A program made the translations under genes and the position numbers. From positions 1 to 33,814 of the forward strand of contig CAILJB010000121.1 in the NCBI GenBank assembly GCA_903834465.1: a stretch of DNA of 33,814 nucleotides, in the 5' to 3' direction. This document shows positions 25,647 to 33,814 of the stretch, piece after piece (the first letter of the stretch is position 1; every line of letters begins with the position of its first letter). Source of the DNA: an uncultured Pseudomonadota bacterium. Lineage in GTDB: Bacteria; Pseudomonadota; Gammaproteobacteria; Methylococcales; Methylomonadaceae. The notes below the pieces were generated by a model. That model saw only the letters and a list, made by a program, of their open reading frames with translations, ran no database searches and was not told where the DNA came from.

Positions 25647-25892
25647 TTAATCATCGCTTTCGTCAATATCGCTGCTACCACCTAAACGTACCATTTTGCT
25701 CGGTACAATCGTTGAAATCGCATGTTTATAAACCATTTGGCTGACCGTATTTTTCAACATAATGACGTATTGATCGAACGAATCGATTTTGCCTTGCAAC
25801 TTAATTCCGTTCACTAAAAAAATAGACACTGGCGTGTGTTCTTTTCTAAGAATATTTAAAAAACTATCTTGTAAATTTTGACTTTTGGACAT
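25647..25892 (-). CDS. hfq: RNA chaperone Hfq
   Basis: Hexameric Sm-like protein that pairs small RNAs with mRNAs and affects their stability. The start is the ATG at 25892, preceded by a strong AAGGAG, giving 81 residues that begin [13 protein letters not shown]; a longer upstream extension is a run of Lys/Arg/Asn with no support. The Sm1 motif ([21 protein letters not shown]) and Sm2 motif (MVYKHAIST with proximal-site YKH) are intact. The C-terminal tail is short (about 16 residues versus 37 in E. coli) and ends in an acidic tip, DIDESDD, like the autoinhibitory tip known in E. coli Hfq. The often upstream miaA is missing here; cysZ takes its place. Confidence 0.97.
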   Translation of the reverse strand: MSKSQNLQDSFLNILRKEHTPVSIFLVNGIKLQGKIDSFDQYVIMLKNTVSQMVYKHAISTIVPSKMVRLGGSSDIDESDD

Positions 25893-25948
25893 CTTTTTTC
25901 TCCTTGATGATTTATTTTTCTTATTTTTATTTCGCCGCAACGAACATG

Positions 25949-25954
25949 ATTATA
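25949..25954 (-). promoter_or_regulatory. Possible hfq -10 element
   Basis: A perfect TATAAT on the minus strand (context TGCGTATAATCATG) lies in the 67-base cysZ-hfq gap, 56 bases before the hfq ATG. The -35 region inside cysZ is poor. It could provide hfq-hflX with a transcript separate from mtnA-cysZ. Confidence 0.35.
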
Positions 25955-25959
25955 CGCAT

Positions 25960-26655
25960 TTAATTTTGTATCGTACGAGCTTGTGTATACAGCGTAGCGG
26001 CAATTACGGCGGCTGGTGCAATGATAATATTGATAACCGGTAACGATTGTCCCAACGTGACCAATCCACCAAAACTTAAAGCACTCAGTCGCATCGTTTT
26101 CAATTGTTCTTTTTGCTGTGGAAATAAAATACCCCGATTTTCTAATGGGAAAGCAAAATATTCCAACGCCACGCACCATGCACTAAATGCCAACCAAAGT
26201 AGTGGCGCAATTAAATTCACCACCGGAATTAGAAATAACACGAGCAACGGCAAGGTGCGTGTTAATGAATAACGCATCCTATTTAATTCTGCTCGCCAAA
26301 CTTGCATTGCACTCGGCTCAAATGTTGATAATGAGGGCGCGTTAATGACAATCAATGTTTTTGCCGCCAATTTTGCATAAAACGGCGCAGCAATTAAATT
26401 AGCTAATAAACTAAATGTAAAAAATCCAATCAGACAAAAACTGATAAAAAACAAGGGATAAATAAGCCAATTTAGCCAATGTAACCAATCCGGAATGACT
26501 TGCGTAATCCACGAATCTAAATACCAATAACCTAAAACTAACGCACCGCTATACAAAACAAAATTGATAGCCAGCGGTATTAAAACAAACGGACGTAATG
26601 CAGGAGTAGTCAATAATTTCAACCCTTTCCACAAATACGAAACAACGTTAATCAT
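25960..26655 (-). CDS. cysZ: CysZ-like sulfate transporter (EI24 domain)
   Basis: Inner-membrane protein of the CysZ/EI24 family, 231 residues; E. coli CysZ mediates sulfate uptake for cysteine synthesis. Hydrophobic segments lie near residues 22-45, 60-90, 136-165 and 192-220. Family landmarks are the N-terminal WKGLKLLTTPALRPFVLIPLAINF, the conserved LIAAPFYAKLA loop and ALEYFAFPLENRG. The ATG overlaps the mtnA stop (ATGA). The E. coli neighbours cysK and zipA are absent. In a sulfur-metabolising organism the transported ion could differ, so the substrate is taken from the family only. Confidence 0.88.
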   Translation of the reverse strand: MINVVSYLWKGLKLLTTPALRPFVLIPLAINFVLYSGALVLGYWYLDSWITQVIPDWLHWLNWLIYPLFFISFCLIGFFTFSLLANLIAAPFYAKLAAKTLIVINAPSLSTFEPSAMQVWRAELNRMRYSLTRTLPLLVLFLIPVVNLIAPLLWLAFSAWCVALEYFAFPLENRGILFPQQKEQLKTMRLSALSFGGLVTLGQSLPVINIIIAPAAVIAATLYTQARTIQN

Positions 26656-27683
26656 GCTTGCAAACTCCGAATACCATTTGTTTGTTCAGAGGGATTTAAA
26701 ACAATGCCCTTTTCTGTAACGATTGCGCTAATTAACGCGGCAGGAGTTACGTCAAAAACGGGATTCCATGCACTGACTAACGAATTGGGTGTGTCATAAC
26801 AAGCGGGTAATAATTCAAGTGGATTGCGGCATTCAATTTCAATACCGTCGCCATTTTCCAATGTCCAATCAATCGTCGATGTCGGCGCGACGACCATGAA
26901 TTTTACGCCATGTTGTTTTGCTAATGTTGCTAAGGAATAAGTACCAATTTTATTGGCAGTATCGCCATTTGCGGCAATTCTATCTGCGCCTACAATAATC
27001 CAATCGATTGCGCCTGATTTCATGAGCCACGCCGCCGCACTGTCAGCAATCAATGTCGCAGGAATACCGTCTTGCGCGAGTTCCCAAACGGTTAAACGTG
27101 CGCCTTGCAACCACGGACGAGTTTCGCCTGCGTAAACATTTAAATTTTTATTCTGTGCCACGGCACTACGAATGACACCTAATGCCGTGCCGTAACCACC
27201 GGTTGCTAAACTGCCGGTGTTGCAATGCGTCATCACGCCTTTTGCACCAGTGAGTAAAGCTGCACCTAAATCGCCCATGCGTTGATTTGCCGCTTTATCA
27301 TCGGCATGAATTTTTATCGCGCATTCGGTAACAGCACTTAAAACGTCATCGCTATTTTCAGCAAGGACGGCTTTCATTTTGTCTAATGCCCAAAACAAAT
27401 TTACTGCCGTGGGACGTGATTGCGCGAGGGTTTCAATATCGGCGGCAACATTGTCGCGCCATTGTTCGGATTGTAAATGTTGTTGCACCGATAACACCAC
27501 GCCATACGCAGCGGCAATGCCGATGGCTGGCGCACCCCGCACACGCATTGACTTAATGGCTTCTGCAACACCGGCTGCATCGGTGTAACGGTCATAATGC
27601 GTCTGTTCAGGCAATTGCCGTTGATCTAGAACATCTAAACTTTTGCCCGTCCAAATGAGGGCTTGTACGATTGCATGGGTCAT
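26652..27683 (-). CDS. mtnA: Methylthioribose-1-phosphate isomerase
   Basis: Isomerises 5-methylthioribose-1-phosphate to the ribulose form in the methionine salvage pathway that recycles the by-product of polyamine synthesis. The 343 residues resemble the family: MRVRGAPAIGIAAAYG (46-61), catalytic Cys154 in HCNTGSLATGGYGTALG, ETRPWLQGARLT (187-198), and catalytic Asp234 in VGADRIAANGD. The eIF2B-alpha-like fold is shared with translation-factor paralogs, but these active-site motifs are specific to MtnA. No other salvage gene is nearby. It is divergent from fabA and first in mtnA-cysZ-hfq-hflX. Confidence 0.96.
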   Translation of the reverse strand: MTHAIVQALIWTGKSLDVLDQRQLPEQTHYDRYTDAAGVAEAIKSMRVRGAPAIGIAAAYGVVLSVQQHLQSEQWRDNVAADIETLAQSRPTAVNLFWALDKMKAVLAENSDDVLSAVTECAIKIHADDKAANQRMGDLGAALLTGAKGVMTHCNTGSLATGGYGTALGVIRSAVAQNKNLNVYAGETRPWLQGARLTVWELAQDGIPATLIADSAAAWLMKSGAIDWIIVGADRIAANGDTANKIGTYSLATLAKQHGVKFMVVAPTSTIDWTLENGDGIEIECRNPLELLPACYDTPNSLVSAWNPVFDVTPAALISAIVTEKGIVLNPSEQTNGIRSLQA

Positions 27684-27772
27684 AATTCAAAAAAATTAGG
27701 TTTTATTTAAAATTTGTACTTAGTTTACTCGAAGTTTTGGTGATAAGCGGATTTTTACAGTATTTTTCTGCT

Positions 27773-27784
27773 TAAACCGGTTTA
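27773..27784. promoter_or_regulatory. Palindrome in the mtnA/fabA divergent region
   Basis: TAAACCGGTTTA is a perfect 12-base palindrome near the middle of the 211-base gap, 111 bases upstream of fabA. The flanks carry ACAGTA on the left and TACTGT on the right, but at unequal distances. The position would suit an operator for a fatty-acid regulator (FabR-, FadR- or DesT-like), although the sequence does not match a recognised consensus. The rest of the gap is AT-rich without a confident promoter. Confidence 0.35.
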
Positions 27785-27894
27785 CTTACTGTGTTTGCTT
27801 AATCTTGTCGTAAAAATTGAGCTGATTTTTTTCAGTGACTGTTAGATAATGAAGCGCAACTCATAAGAATAACTACAACAAGGTTTTAAGACTC

Positions 27895-28410
27895 ATGCAG
27901 AAACAATCCAGTTTCACCCGTGAAGAATTACTTCAATCCGGTCGAGGTGAATTATACGGGCCGGAAAACGCGCAACTCCCATTACCGAATATGCTGATGA
28001 TGGATCGCATTATTCACATTTCTGACGAAGGCGGCGACTATGGTAAAGGCGAAATTATCGCCGAACTCGACATTACGCCTGATTTATGGTTTTTCGATTG
28101 CCATTTTCAAGGCGATCCCGTCATGCCAGGTTGCTTAGGCTTAGATGCGATGTGGCAATTGGTCGGTTTTTACTTATGCTGGATGGGCGGCCCTGGAAAA
28201 GGTCGTGCGTTAGGGGTTGGTGAAGTGAAATTTACGGGACAAGTTTTGCCGACCGCTAAAAAAGTTACTTATCGCGTAAATTTAAAACGAGTGATTATGC
28301 GTAAATTAGTGATGGGCATTGCTGACGCGACGATGGAAGTGGACGGCAAAGTCATTTATGAAGCCACCGATTTGCGAGTTGGCTTATTTACTTCTACAGA
28401 AAATTTTTAA
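27895..28410 (+). CDS. fabA: 3-hydroxydecanoyl-ACP dehydratase/isomerase
   Basis: Dehydrates 3-hydroxydecanoyl-ACP and isomerises the trans-2 to the cis-3 decenoyl product, the branch point for anaerobic-type unsaturated fatty acid synthesis. At 171 residues it is the same size as E. coli FabA. The catalytic His70 lies in [17 protein letters not shown] and Asp84 in [31 protein letters not shown] is nearly invariant. The ATG at 27895 has AAGG a little far upstream. fabB follows after 10 bases, forming the classic fabAB operon. Confidence 0.98.
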   Translation: MQKQSSFTREELLQSGRGELYGPENAQLPLPNMLMMDRIIHISDEGGDYGKGEIIAELDITPDLWFFDCHFQGDPVMPGCLGLDAMWQLVGFYLCWMGGPGKGRALGVGEVKFTGQVLPTAKKVTYRVNLKRVIMRKLVMGIADATMEVDGKVIYEATDLRVGLFTSTENF

Positions 28411-28420
28411 GGGCAAAACA

Positions 28421-29635
28421 ATGAAGCGCGTGGTAGTTACTGGTTTGGGGATTGTCTCTAGCATAGGTAATAATCAACAAGAAGTCCTCGAATCATTAAA
28501 AGAAGGACGCTCAGGGATTAGCTTTGCTGAAGTTTATAAAGAAATGGGATTCCGTAGTCATGTGCATGGGGCGATTAACATCGACCTGGACGCATTTATT
28601 GATAGAAAAATTAAACGTTTCATGGGCGATGGCGCGGCATTTAATTACATTGCCATGCAACAAGCCATTGCAGATTCGGGTTTAGAAGAAGCAGATATTT
28701 CTAATGTTAGAACTGGATTAGTGATGGGTTCAGGTGGACCTTCAACGTCTAATTTGGTTGAAGCAGCGGATATTTTGCGTGAAAAAGGTGTTAAAAAAGT
28801 AGGTCCATACATGGTGCCACGCGCCATGTCTAGCACCAACACCGCTTGTTTAGCAACGCCCTTCAAAATCAAAGGCGTGAATTATTCGATTACGTCCGCG
28901 TGTGCAACCAGCGCACATTGCATTGGTCACGCGATGGAATTGATTCAAATGGGCAAACAAGATGTTGTATTTGCCGGTGGCGGTGAAGAAGAACATTGGA
29001 GTATGTCCGTGCTTTTCGATGCGATGGGCGCGATGTCGTCAAAATACAATGACACGCCAACCACTGCCTCACGTCCTTATGACGAAAGCCGTGATGGCTT
29101 TGTGATTTCAGGTGGCGGCGGCGTTTTAGTTATCGAAGAATTGGAACACGCGAAAGCACGCGGTGCAAAAATTTACGCTGAACTCGTCGGTTATGGCGCA
29201 ACGTCGGATGGTTATGACATGGTGCAACCATCGGGTGAAGGCGCAGTGCGTTGTATGCAGCAAGCAATGGCGACGGTTGACGGTAAAATTGATTACATCA
29301 ATGCACATGGCACAAGTACCCCCGTTGGCGATACCAAAGAATTAGAAGCATTGCGGACAGTTTTTGCGGATACAAATGTGCCGTGGGTCAGTTCGACAAA
29401 ATCGTTAACCGGTCATGCACTGGGGGCAGCAGGCGTAAATGAGGCTATTTATTCGCTGCTTATGATGCAACACAATTTCCTAAGCGCGTCGGCAAATATT
29501 ACCAATTTAGACGCAGGCGCAGCAGGTATTCCCATCGTCCTTGAACGTCAAGACAACATCACGTTAAACACGATTATGTCGAATAGTTTTGGTTTTGGCG
29601 GCACAAACGCGACGTTGATTTTCCAACGTTATTAA
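28421..29635 (+). CDS. fabB: 3-oxoacyl-ACP synthase I
   Basis: Condensing enzyme that elongates the cis-unsaturated acyl-ACP made by FabA, committing it to unsaturated phospholipids. The start is the ATG at 28421 (AAGGG seven bases upstream; 404 residues, beginning [20 protein letters not shown] as in FabB). Upstream in-frame codons overlap fabA and are not conserved. The catalytic triad is Cys161 in SSACATSA-like [11 protein letters not shown], His296 in [11 protein letters not shown] and His332 in [10 protein letters not shown]. The C-terminal [10 protein letters not shown] glycine loop is present. Transcription ends at the strong terminator 17 bases downstream. Confidence 0.98.
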   Translation: MKRVVVTGLGIVSSIGNNQQEVLESLKEGRSGISFAEVYKEMGFRSHVHGAINIDLDAFIDRKIKRFMGDGAAFNYIAMQQAIADSGLEEADISNVRTGLVMGSGGPSTSNLVEAADILREKGVKKVGPYMVPRAMSSTNTACLATPFKIKGVNYSITSACATSAHCIGHAMELIQMGKQDVVFAGGGEEEHWSMSVLFDAMGAMSSKYNDTPTTASRPYDESRDGFVISGGGGVLVIEELEHAKARGAKIYAELVGYGATSDGYDMVQPSGEGAVRCMQQAMATVDGKIDYINAHGTSTPVGDTKELEALRTVFADTNVPWVSSTKSLTGHALGAAGVNEAIYSLLMMQHNFLSASANITNLDAGAAGIPIVLERQDNITLNTIMSNSFGFGGTNATLIFQRY

Positions 29636-29651
29636 AAACGGCTTTTTTAAG

Positions 29652-29691
29652 TTCAAGGCATGAAATTTAAAAATTTCATGCCTTGAATTTT
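29652..29691 (+). terminator. Rho-independent terminator of fabAB
   Basis: A perfect 17-base inverted repeat (29652-29668 with 29671-29687; TTCAAGGCATGAAATTT and its complement) is followed by TTTT. It lies 17 bases past the fabB stop and 23 bases before ttcA, so it separates the two units. The ttcA promoter must lie inside or just after it. Confidence 0.85.
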
Positions 29692-29713
29692 CACCTATTT
29701 ATTCCCCTCAAAA

Positions 29714-30562
29714 ATGCCTGAAGTTTCCGATTTAAATCAAAAAACACGTTACCAATTTAACAAACTCCAAAAACGTTTACGCCACAGCGTTGGCGATGCA
29801 ATTGCCGATTTCAACATGATTGAAAATGGCGACAAAATTATGGTGTGTTTGTCTGGAGGTAAAGATTCGTACACGTTGCTCGATGTTTTACTCAATTTAC
29901 AAAAAACTGCGCCGGTAGATTTTGAATTGCTGGCAGTGAATTTAGACCAAAAACAGCCGAATTTTCCTGAACATGTTTTGCCGCACTATCTTGAAACGCT
30001 TGGCGTGCCGTATCACATCATCGAAAAAGATACTTATAGCGTCGTCAAGCGCGTGATTCCGGAAGGGCAAACAACGTGCGGATTATGTTCACGATTGCGA
30101 CGTGGCACGTTGTACGGTTATGCTGAAGCAAATAATGTCACCAAAATCGCGCTCGGACACCATCGTGATGATATTTTAGAAACGTTCTTTTTGAATATTT
30201 TTTATGGCGGCAAACTCAAAGCGATGCCGCCAAAATTACTCAGCGACGATAAAAAAAATATCATCATTCGTCCCCTCGCCTACACGCGAGAAAAAGATAT
30301 TGAACGTTATGCCGCGTTTAAAAACTTTCCGATTATTCCGTGTAATTTATGTGGTTCGCAGGAAAATTTGCAGCGCAAAGCCATGAAAGACATGCTGAAA
30401 ACGTGGGATAAACAATTTCCCGGACGTTTAGAAACCATTTTCACCAGCTTGCAAAATGTCGCGCCTTCGCAATTAGCTGACAGAAATTTGTTTGATTTTG
30501 TAAATTTATTTCGTGAACCGAATGCGGTTGCCGATAAAGATTTAGATTTGTTGGCGTTGTAA
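29714..30562 (+). CDS. ttcA: tRNA 2-thiocytidine(32) synthetase TtcA
   Basis: Fe-S-dependent, ATP-using enzyme that thiolates cytidine 32 of certain tRNAs. The 282 residues have the PP-loop SGGKDS (47-52) for ATP binding, the Cys122-x-x-Cys125 pair in [12 protein letters not shown] that binds the Fe-S cluster, and a second CNLC (210-213). [14 protein letters not shown] is also typical. The ATG at 29714 follows the fabB terminator. It stands alone between two transcription units, with no clear Shine-Dalgarno. Confidence 0.95.
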   Translation: MPEVSDLNQKTRYQFNKLQKRLRHSVGDAIADFNMIENGDKIMVCLSGGKDSYTLLDVLLNLQKTAPVDFELLAVNLDQKQPNFPEHVLPHYLETLGVPYHIIEKDTYSVVKRVIPEGQTTCGLCSRLRRGTLYGYAEANNVTKIALGHHRDDILETFFLNIFYGGKLKAMPPKLLSDDKKNIIIRPLAYTREKDIERYAAFKNFPIIPCNLCGSQENLQRKAMKDMLKTWDKQFPGRLETIFTSLQNVAPSQLADRNLFDFVNLFREPNAVADKDLDLLAL

Positions 30563-30587
30563 AAACATCTTCATCTGTGCATTGTGA

Positions 30588-30616
30588 CTGCAAAAATAGT
30601 CGAATTCTGCGATAAT
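30588..30616 (+). promoter_or_regulatory. Probable eda-gltA-argB promoter
   Basis: An extended -10, TGCGATAAT (-10 hexamer at 30611-30616, TG at 30608-30609), lies 17 bases after a weak -35 CTGCAA (30588-30593), in the 109-base gap between ttcA and eda. The predicted start near 30623 leaves a ~50-base leader. Confidence 0.42.
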
Positions 30617-30671
30617 GTGCCTCGAAATCGCAATAATTTCCCTCTTATCACTCAAACTAAACGAGTTAAAA

Positions 30672-31319
30672 ATGAACAACAATCAGTGGAAAATTCAACC
30701 TAAAGAAGTATTAAACGCAAGTCCTGTTATGCCTGTGATGGTGATTCAGGATTTAGAAAACGCTGTGCCATTAGCGAAAGCCTTAGTGTCTGGCGGTATT
30801 CGCGTTTTAGAAATTACTTTACGCACACCAATTGCGTTAGAGGCAATTCGTCAAATCAGCCAAGAAGTTCCTGAAGCGATTGTCGGTGCTGGCACGATTT
30901 TAACCCCTGAACAACTCAAAGCCGCTGAAGAAGCCGGTGCTGTTTTTGCGATTAGCCCAGGTTTAACGGCAACGTTACTTGCCGCCGCACAAAAAAGCAC
31001 CATCGCGTTAATCCCCGGTATTTCGAGTTTGTCTGAATTGATGCTTGGTATGGAATACGGTTTAGACCATTTCAAATTTTTCCCAGCAGAAAATGCCGGT
31101 GGTGTTCCCATGTTGAAAGCGATTGCAGGACCAATCCCACAAGTGACGTTCTGTCCAACAGGTGGCATTTCATTGGCTAACTATAACGAGTATTTAAAAC
31201 TCAGCAACGTTGCTTGTGTCGGTGGTTCATGGCTTGCACCTGCCGATGTTGTTAAAAATAAACAATGGGACAAAGTGACCGAACTTGCTCAACAAGCCAT
31301 TGCCGGTGTGAACCGCTAA
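30672..31319 (+). CDS. eda: KDPG/KHG aldolase
   Basis: Cleaves 2-keto-3-deoxy-6-phosphogluconate to pyruvate and glyceraldehyde-3-phosphate (Entner-Doudoroff pathway); E. coli Eda also handles 4-hydroxy-2-oxoglutarate. The start is ATG 30672 (215 residues, beginning [13 protein letters not shown]); upstream in-frame codons at 30615 are not conserved. The Schiff-base lysine is Lys135 in FKFFPAE, with Glu47 and Arg51 in VLEITLR at the catalytic and phosphate sites. [17 protein letters not shown] and FCPTGGIS complete the class I aldolase barrel. No edd, zwf or pgl is adjacent. It leads the eda-gltA-argB run. Confidence 0.96.
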   Translation: MNNNQWKIQPKEVLNASPVMPVMVIQDLENAVPLAKALVSGGIRVLEITLRTPIALEAIRQISQEVPEAIVGAGTILTPEQLKAAEEAGAVFAISPGLTATLLAAAQKSTIALIPGISSLSELMLGMEYGLDHFKFFPAENAGGVPMLKAIAGPIPQVTFCPTGGISLANYNEYLKLSNVACVGGSWLAPADVVKNKQWDKVTELAQQAIAGVNR

Positions 31320-31375
31320 GATTTGTTTTACCTTCTTATTTCCACGGCGTATTGAAATTTAAATCGAGAAAAATC

Positions 31376-33561
<2,186 letters not shown>

Positions 33562-33590
33562 GTTGTGATATGAAAAACCGCTATGAAAAA

Positions 33591-33639
33591 CGAACCTAGA
33601 AAGATATTTATATAGTTACACATAAATTATTCAGGTTCG
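33591..33639. repeat. Inverted repeat after argB
   Basis: CGAACCT (33591-33597) is mirrored by AGGTTCG (33633-33639) with 35 bases between, directly before and partly overlapping the terminator stem. It may extend the terminator or mark the edge of an inserted segment. Confidence 0.35.
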
Positions 33640-33676
33640 CAGTCGATGCAAAACTATTGCATCGACTGCGTTTTTT
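33638..33676 (+). terminator. Rho-independent terminator of eda-gltA-argB
   Basis: A perfect 13-bp stem (CGCAGTCGATGCA, 33638-33650, with 33658-33670), a 7-base loop and six Ts (33671-33676). It lies 76 bases after the argB stop. It also faces the minus-strand reading frame that ends at 33680. Confidence 0.88.
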
Positions 33677-33679
33677 ATC

Positions 33680-33814
33680 CTAAAGTAGCGAAAAACCTCG
33701 CCGTTCAGGGCGAGGATGTAAGCGGCTCAATTCGACCGCCTTCACAGTGGCGATATTCTTCGTATTTGTGCTAATATCGCTACCAGTTAGTAGAGACTTC
33801 AAATCTATATCAGC
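33680..33814 (-). CDS. 3' end of an unidentified minus-strand reading frame, possibly a transposase
   Basis: An open frame of 44 codons runs from the window edge to a TAG at 33680-33682; its start is outside. The C-terminus reads ...TVKAVELSRLHPRPERRGF then SLL. I do not recognise it with confidence. The hairpin-rich DNA inside it (33696-33715 and 33747-33783) and the short basic tail recall the 3' ends of IS200/IS605-type tnpB genes, where a structured RNA overlaps the last codons. It may equally be non-coding. Confidence 0.35.
   Translation of the reverse strand, partial: ADIDLKSLLTGSDISTNTKNIATVKAVELSRLHPRPERRGFSLL
33691..33715 (-). terminator. Hairpin with T-run ending the minus-strand frame
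   Basis: CCTCGCC (33696-33702) pairs with GGCGAGG (33709-33715) around a 6-base loop. Read on the minus strand the stem is followed by TTTTT (33695 down to 33691), a compact intrinsic terminator form. Hairpins with this sequence style are also seen at right ends of IS605-group elements. Confidence 0.6.
33747..33783. repeat. 11-bp stem-loop near the right edge
   Basis: GTGGCGATATT (33747-33757) pairs with AATATCGCTAC (33773-33783), with a single G-T wobble on the plus strand and a 15-base loop. Together with the hairpin at 33696-33715 it makes the last 120 bases unusually structured. Confidence 0.6.

Noticed and set aside
25893-25940. Lys/Arg/Asn-rich N-terminal extension of Hfq.
   Set aside because: The strong AAGGAG lies inside it, directly before the ATG at 25892, and the Hfq family begins there.
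28319-28420. Longer frame upstream of fabB overlapping fabA.
   Set aside because: Not conserved in FabB; AAGGG and the conserved [10 protein letters not shown] define the ATG at 28421.
33803-33814. Minus-strand GCTGATATAG at the right edge resembles the 5' end of tRNA-Thr.
   Set aside because: The following bases (ATTTGAAG) do not form a D arm and the sequence continues in an open frame, so the match is chance.

Overview
The window looks like core chromosome of a moderately AT-rich gammaproteobacterium. The evidence is several gene orders typical of that class: lolB-ispE-tRNAGln-prs-rplY-pth, hemA-prfA, pilT next to yggS, hfq-hflX, fabA-fabB and the tRNA order Tyr-Gly-Thr. The many PAS domains in one c-di-GMP protein, a retraction-type pilus motor pair and a TPR-glycosyltransferase would suit a gliding or twitching, environmentally sensing organism such as the Beggiatoa/Thiothrix group. 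That placement is inference and was not tested by search.

Layout. 1-5769 (minus): TPR lipoprotein, lolB, ispE, tRNA-Gln, prs, rplY and pth. A tRNA-Tyr/Gly/Thr unit with its own near-consensus promoter follows and runs off the left edge. 5977-9834 (plus): hemA, prfA, an orphan ABC permease and apt. 9889-13229 is the most accessory-looking part. It holds a lone FixL-like heme PAS protein, divergent from a TPR-glycosyltransferase gene that overlaps an ATP-grasp gene, with nested inverted repeats in the shared intergenic region. 13213-23592 (minus) is one tightly packed ~10 kb unit: pilT, pilU, rep, a 1,697-residue multi-PAS/GAF/GGDEF/EAL protein and a MutT-ThiE-like fusion. yggS (plus) is divergent from pilT and meets hflX tail to tail. 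24369-27683 (minus): mtnA, cysZ, hfq, hflX. 27895-33561 (plus): fabA-fabB ending in a strong terminator, then ttcA, then eda-gltA-argB ending in another strong terminator. The last 135 bases hold the 3' end of a minus-strand reading frame with strong hairpins, possibly the end of an insertion element.

How the genes work together. Translation and RNA genes (tRNAs, pth, rplY, prfA, ttcA, hfq, hflX), cell-envelope and precursor genes (lolB, ispE, fabA/B) and central metabolism (prs, apt, eda, gltA, argB, mtnA) make up most of the window. The signalling layer is the pilT-pilU-rep-PAS/EAL unit, which would tie pilus retraction to c-di-GMP turnover, and the lone heme PAS, a candidate gas sensor beside a possible glycan or peptide modification pair. 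No CRISPR array, complete insertion sequence, phage gene or defence system was seen. There is no gene-free stretch over 300 bases; the longest, about 210 bases, lie upstream of hemA and of fabA.
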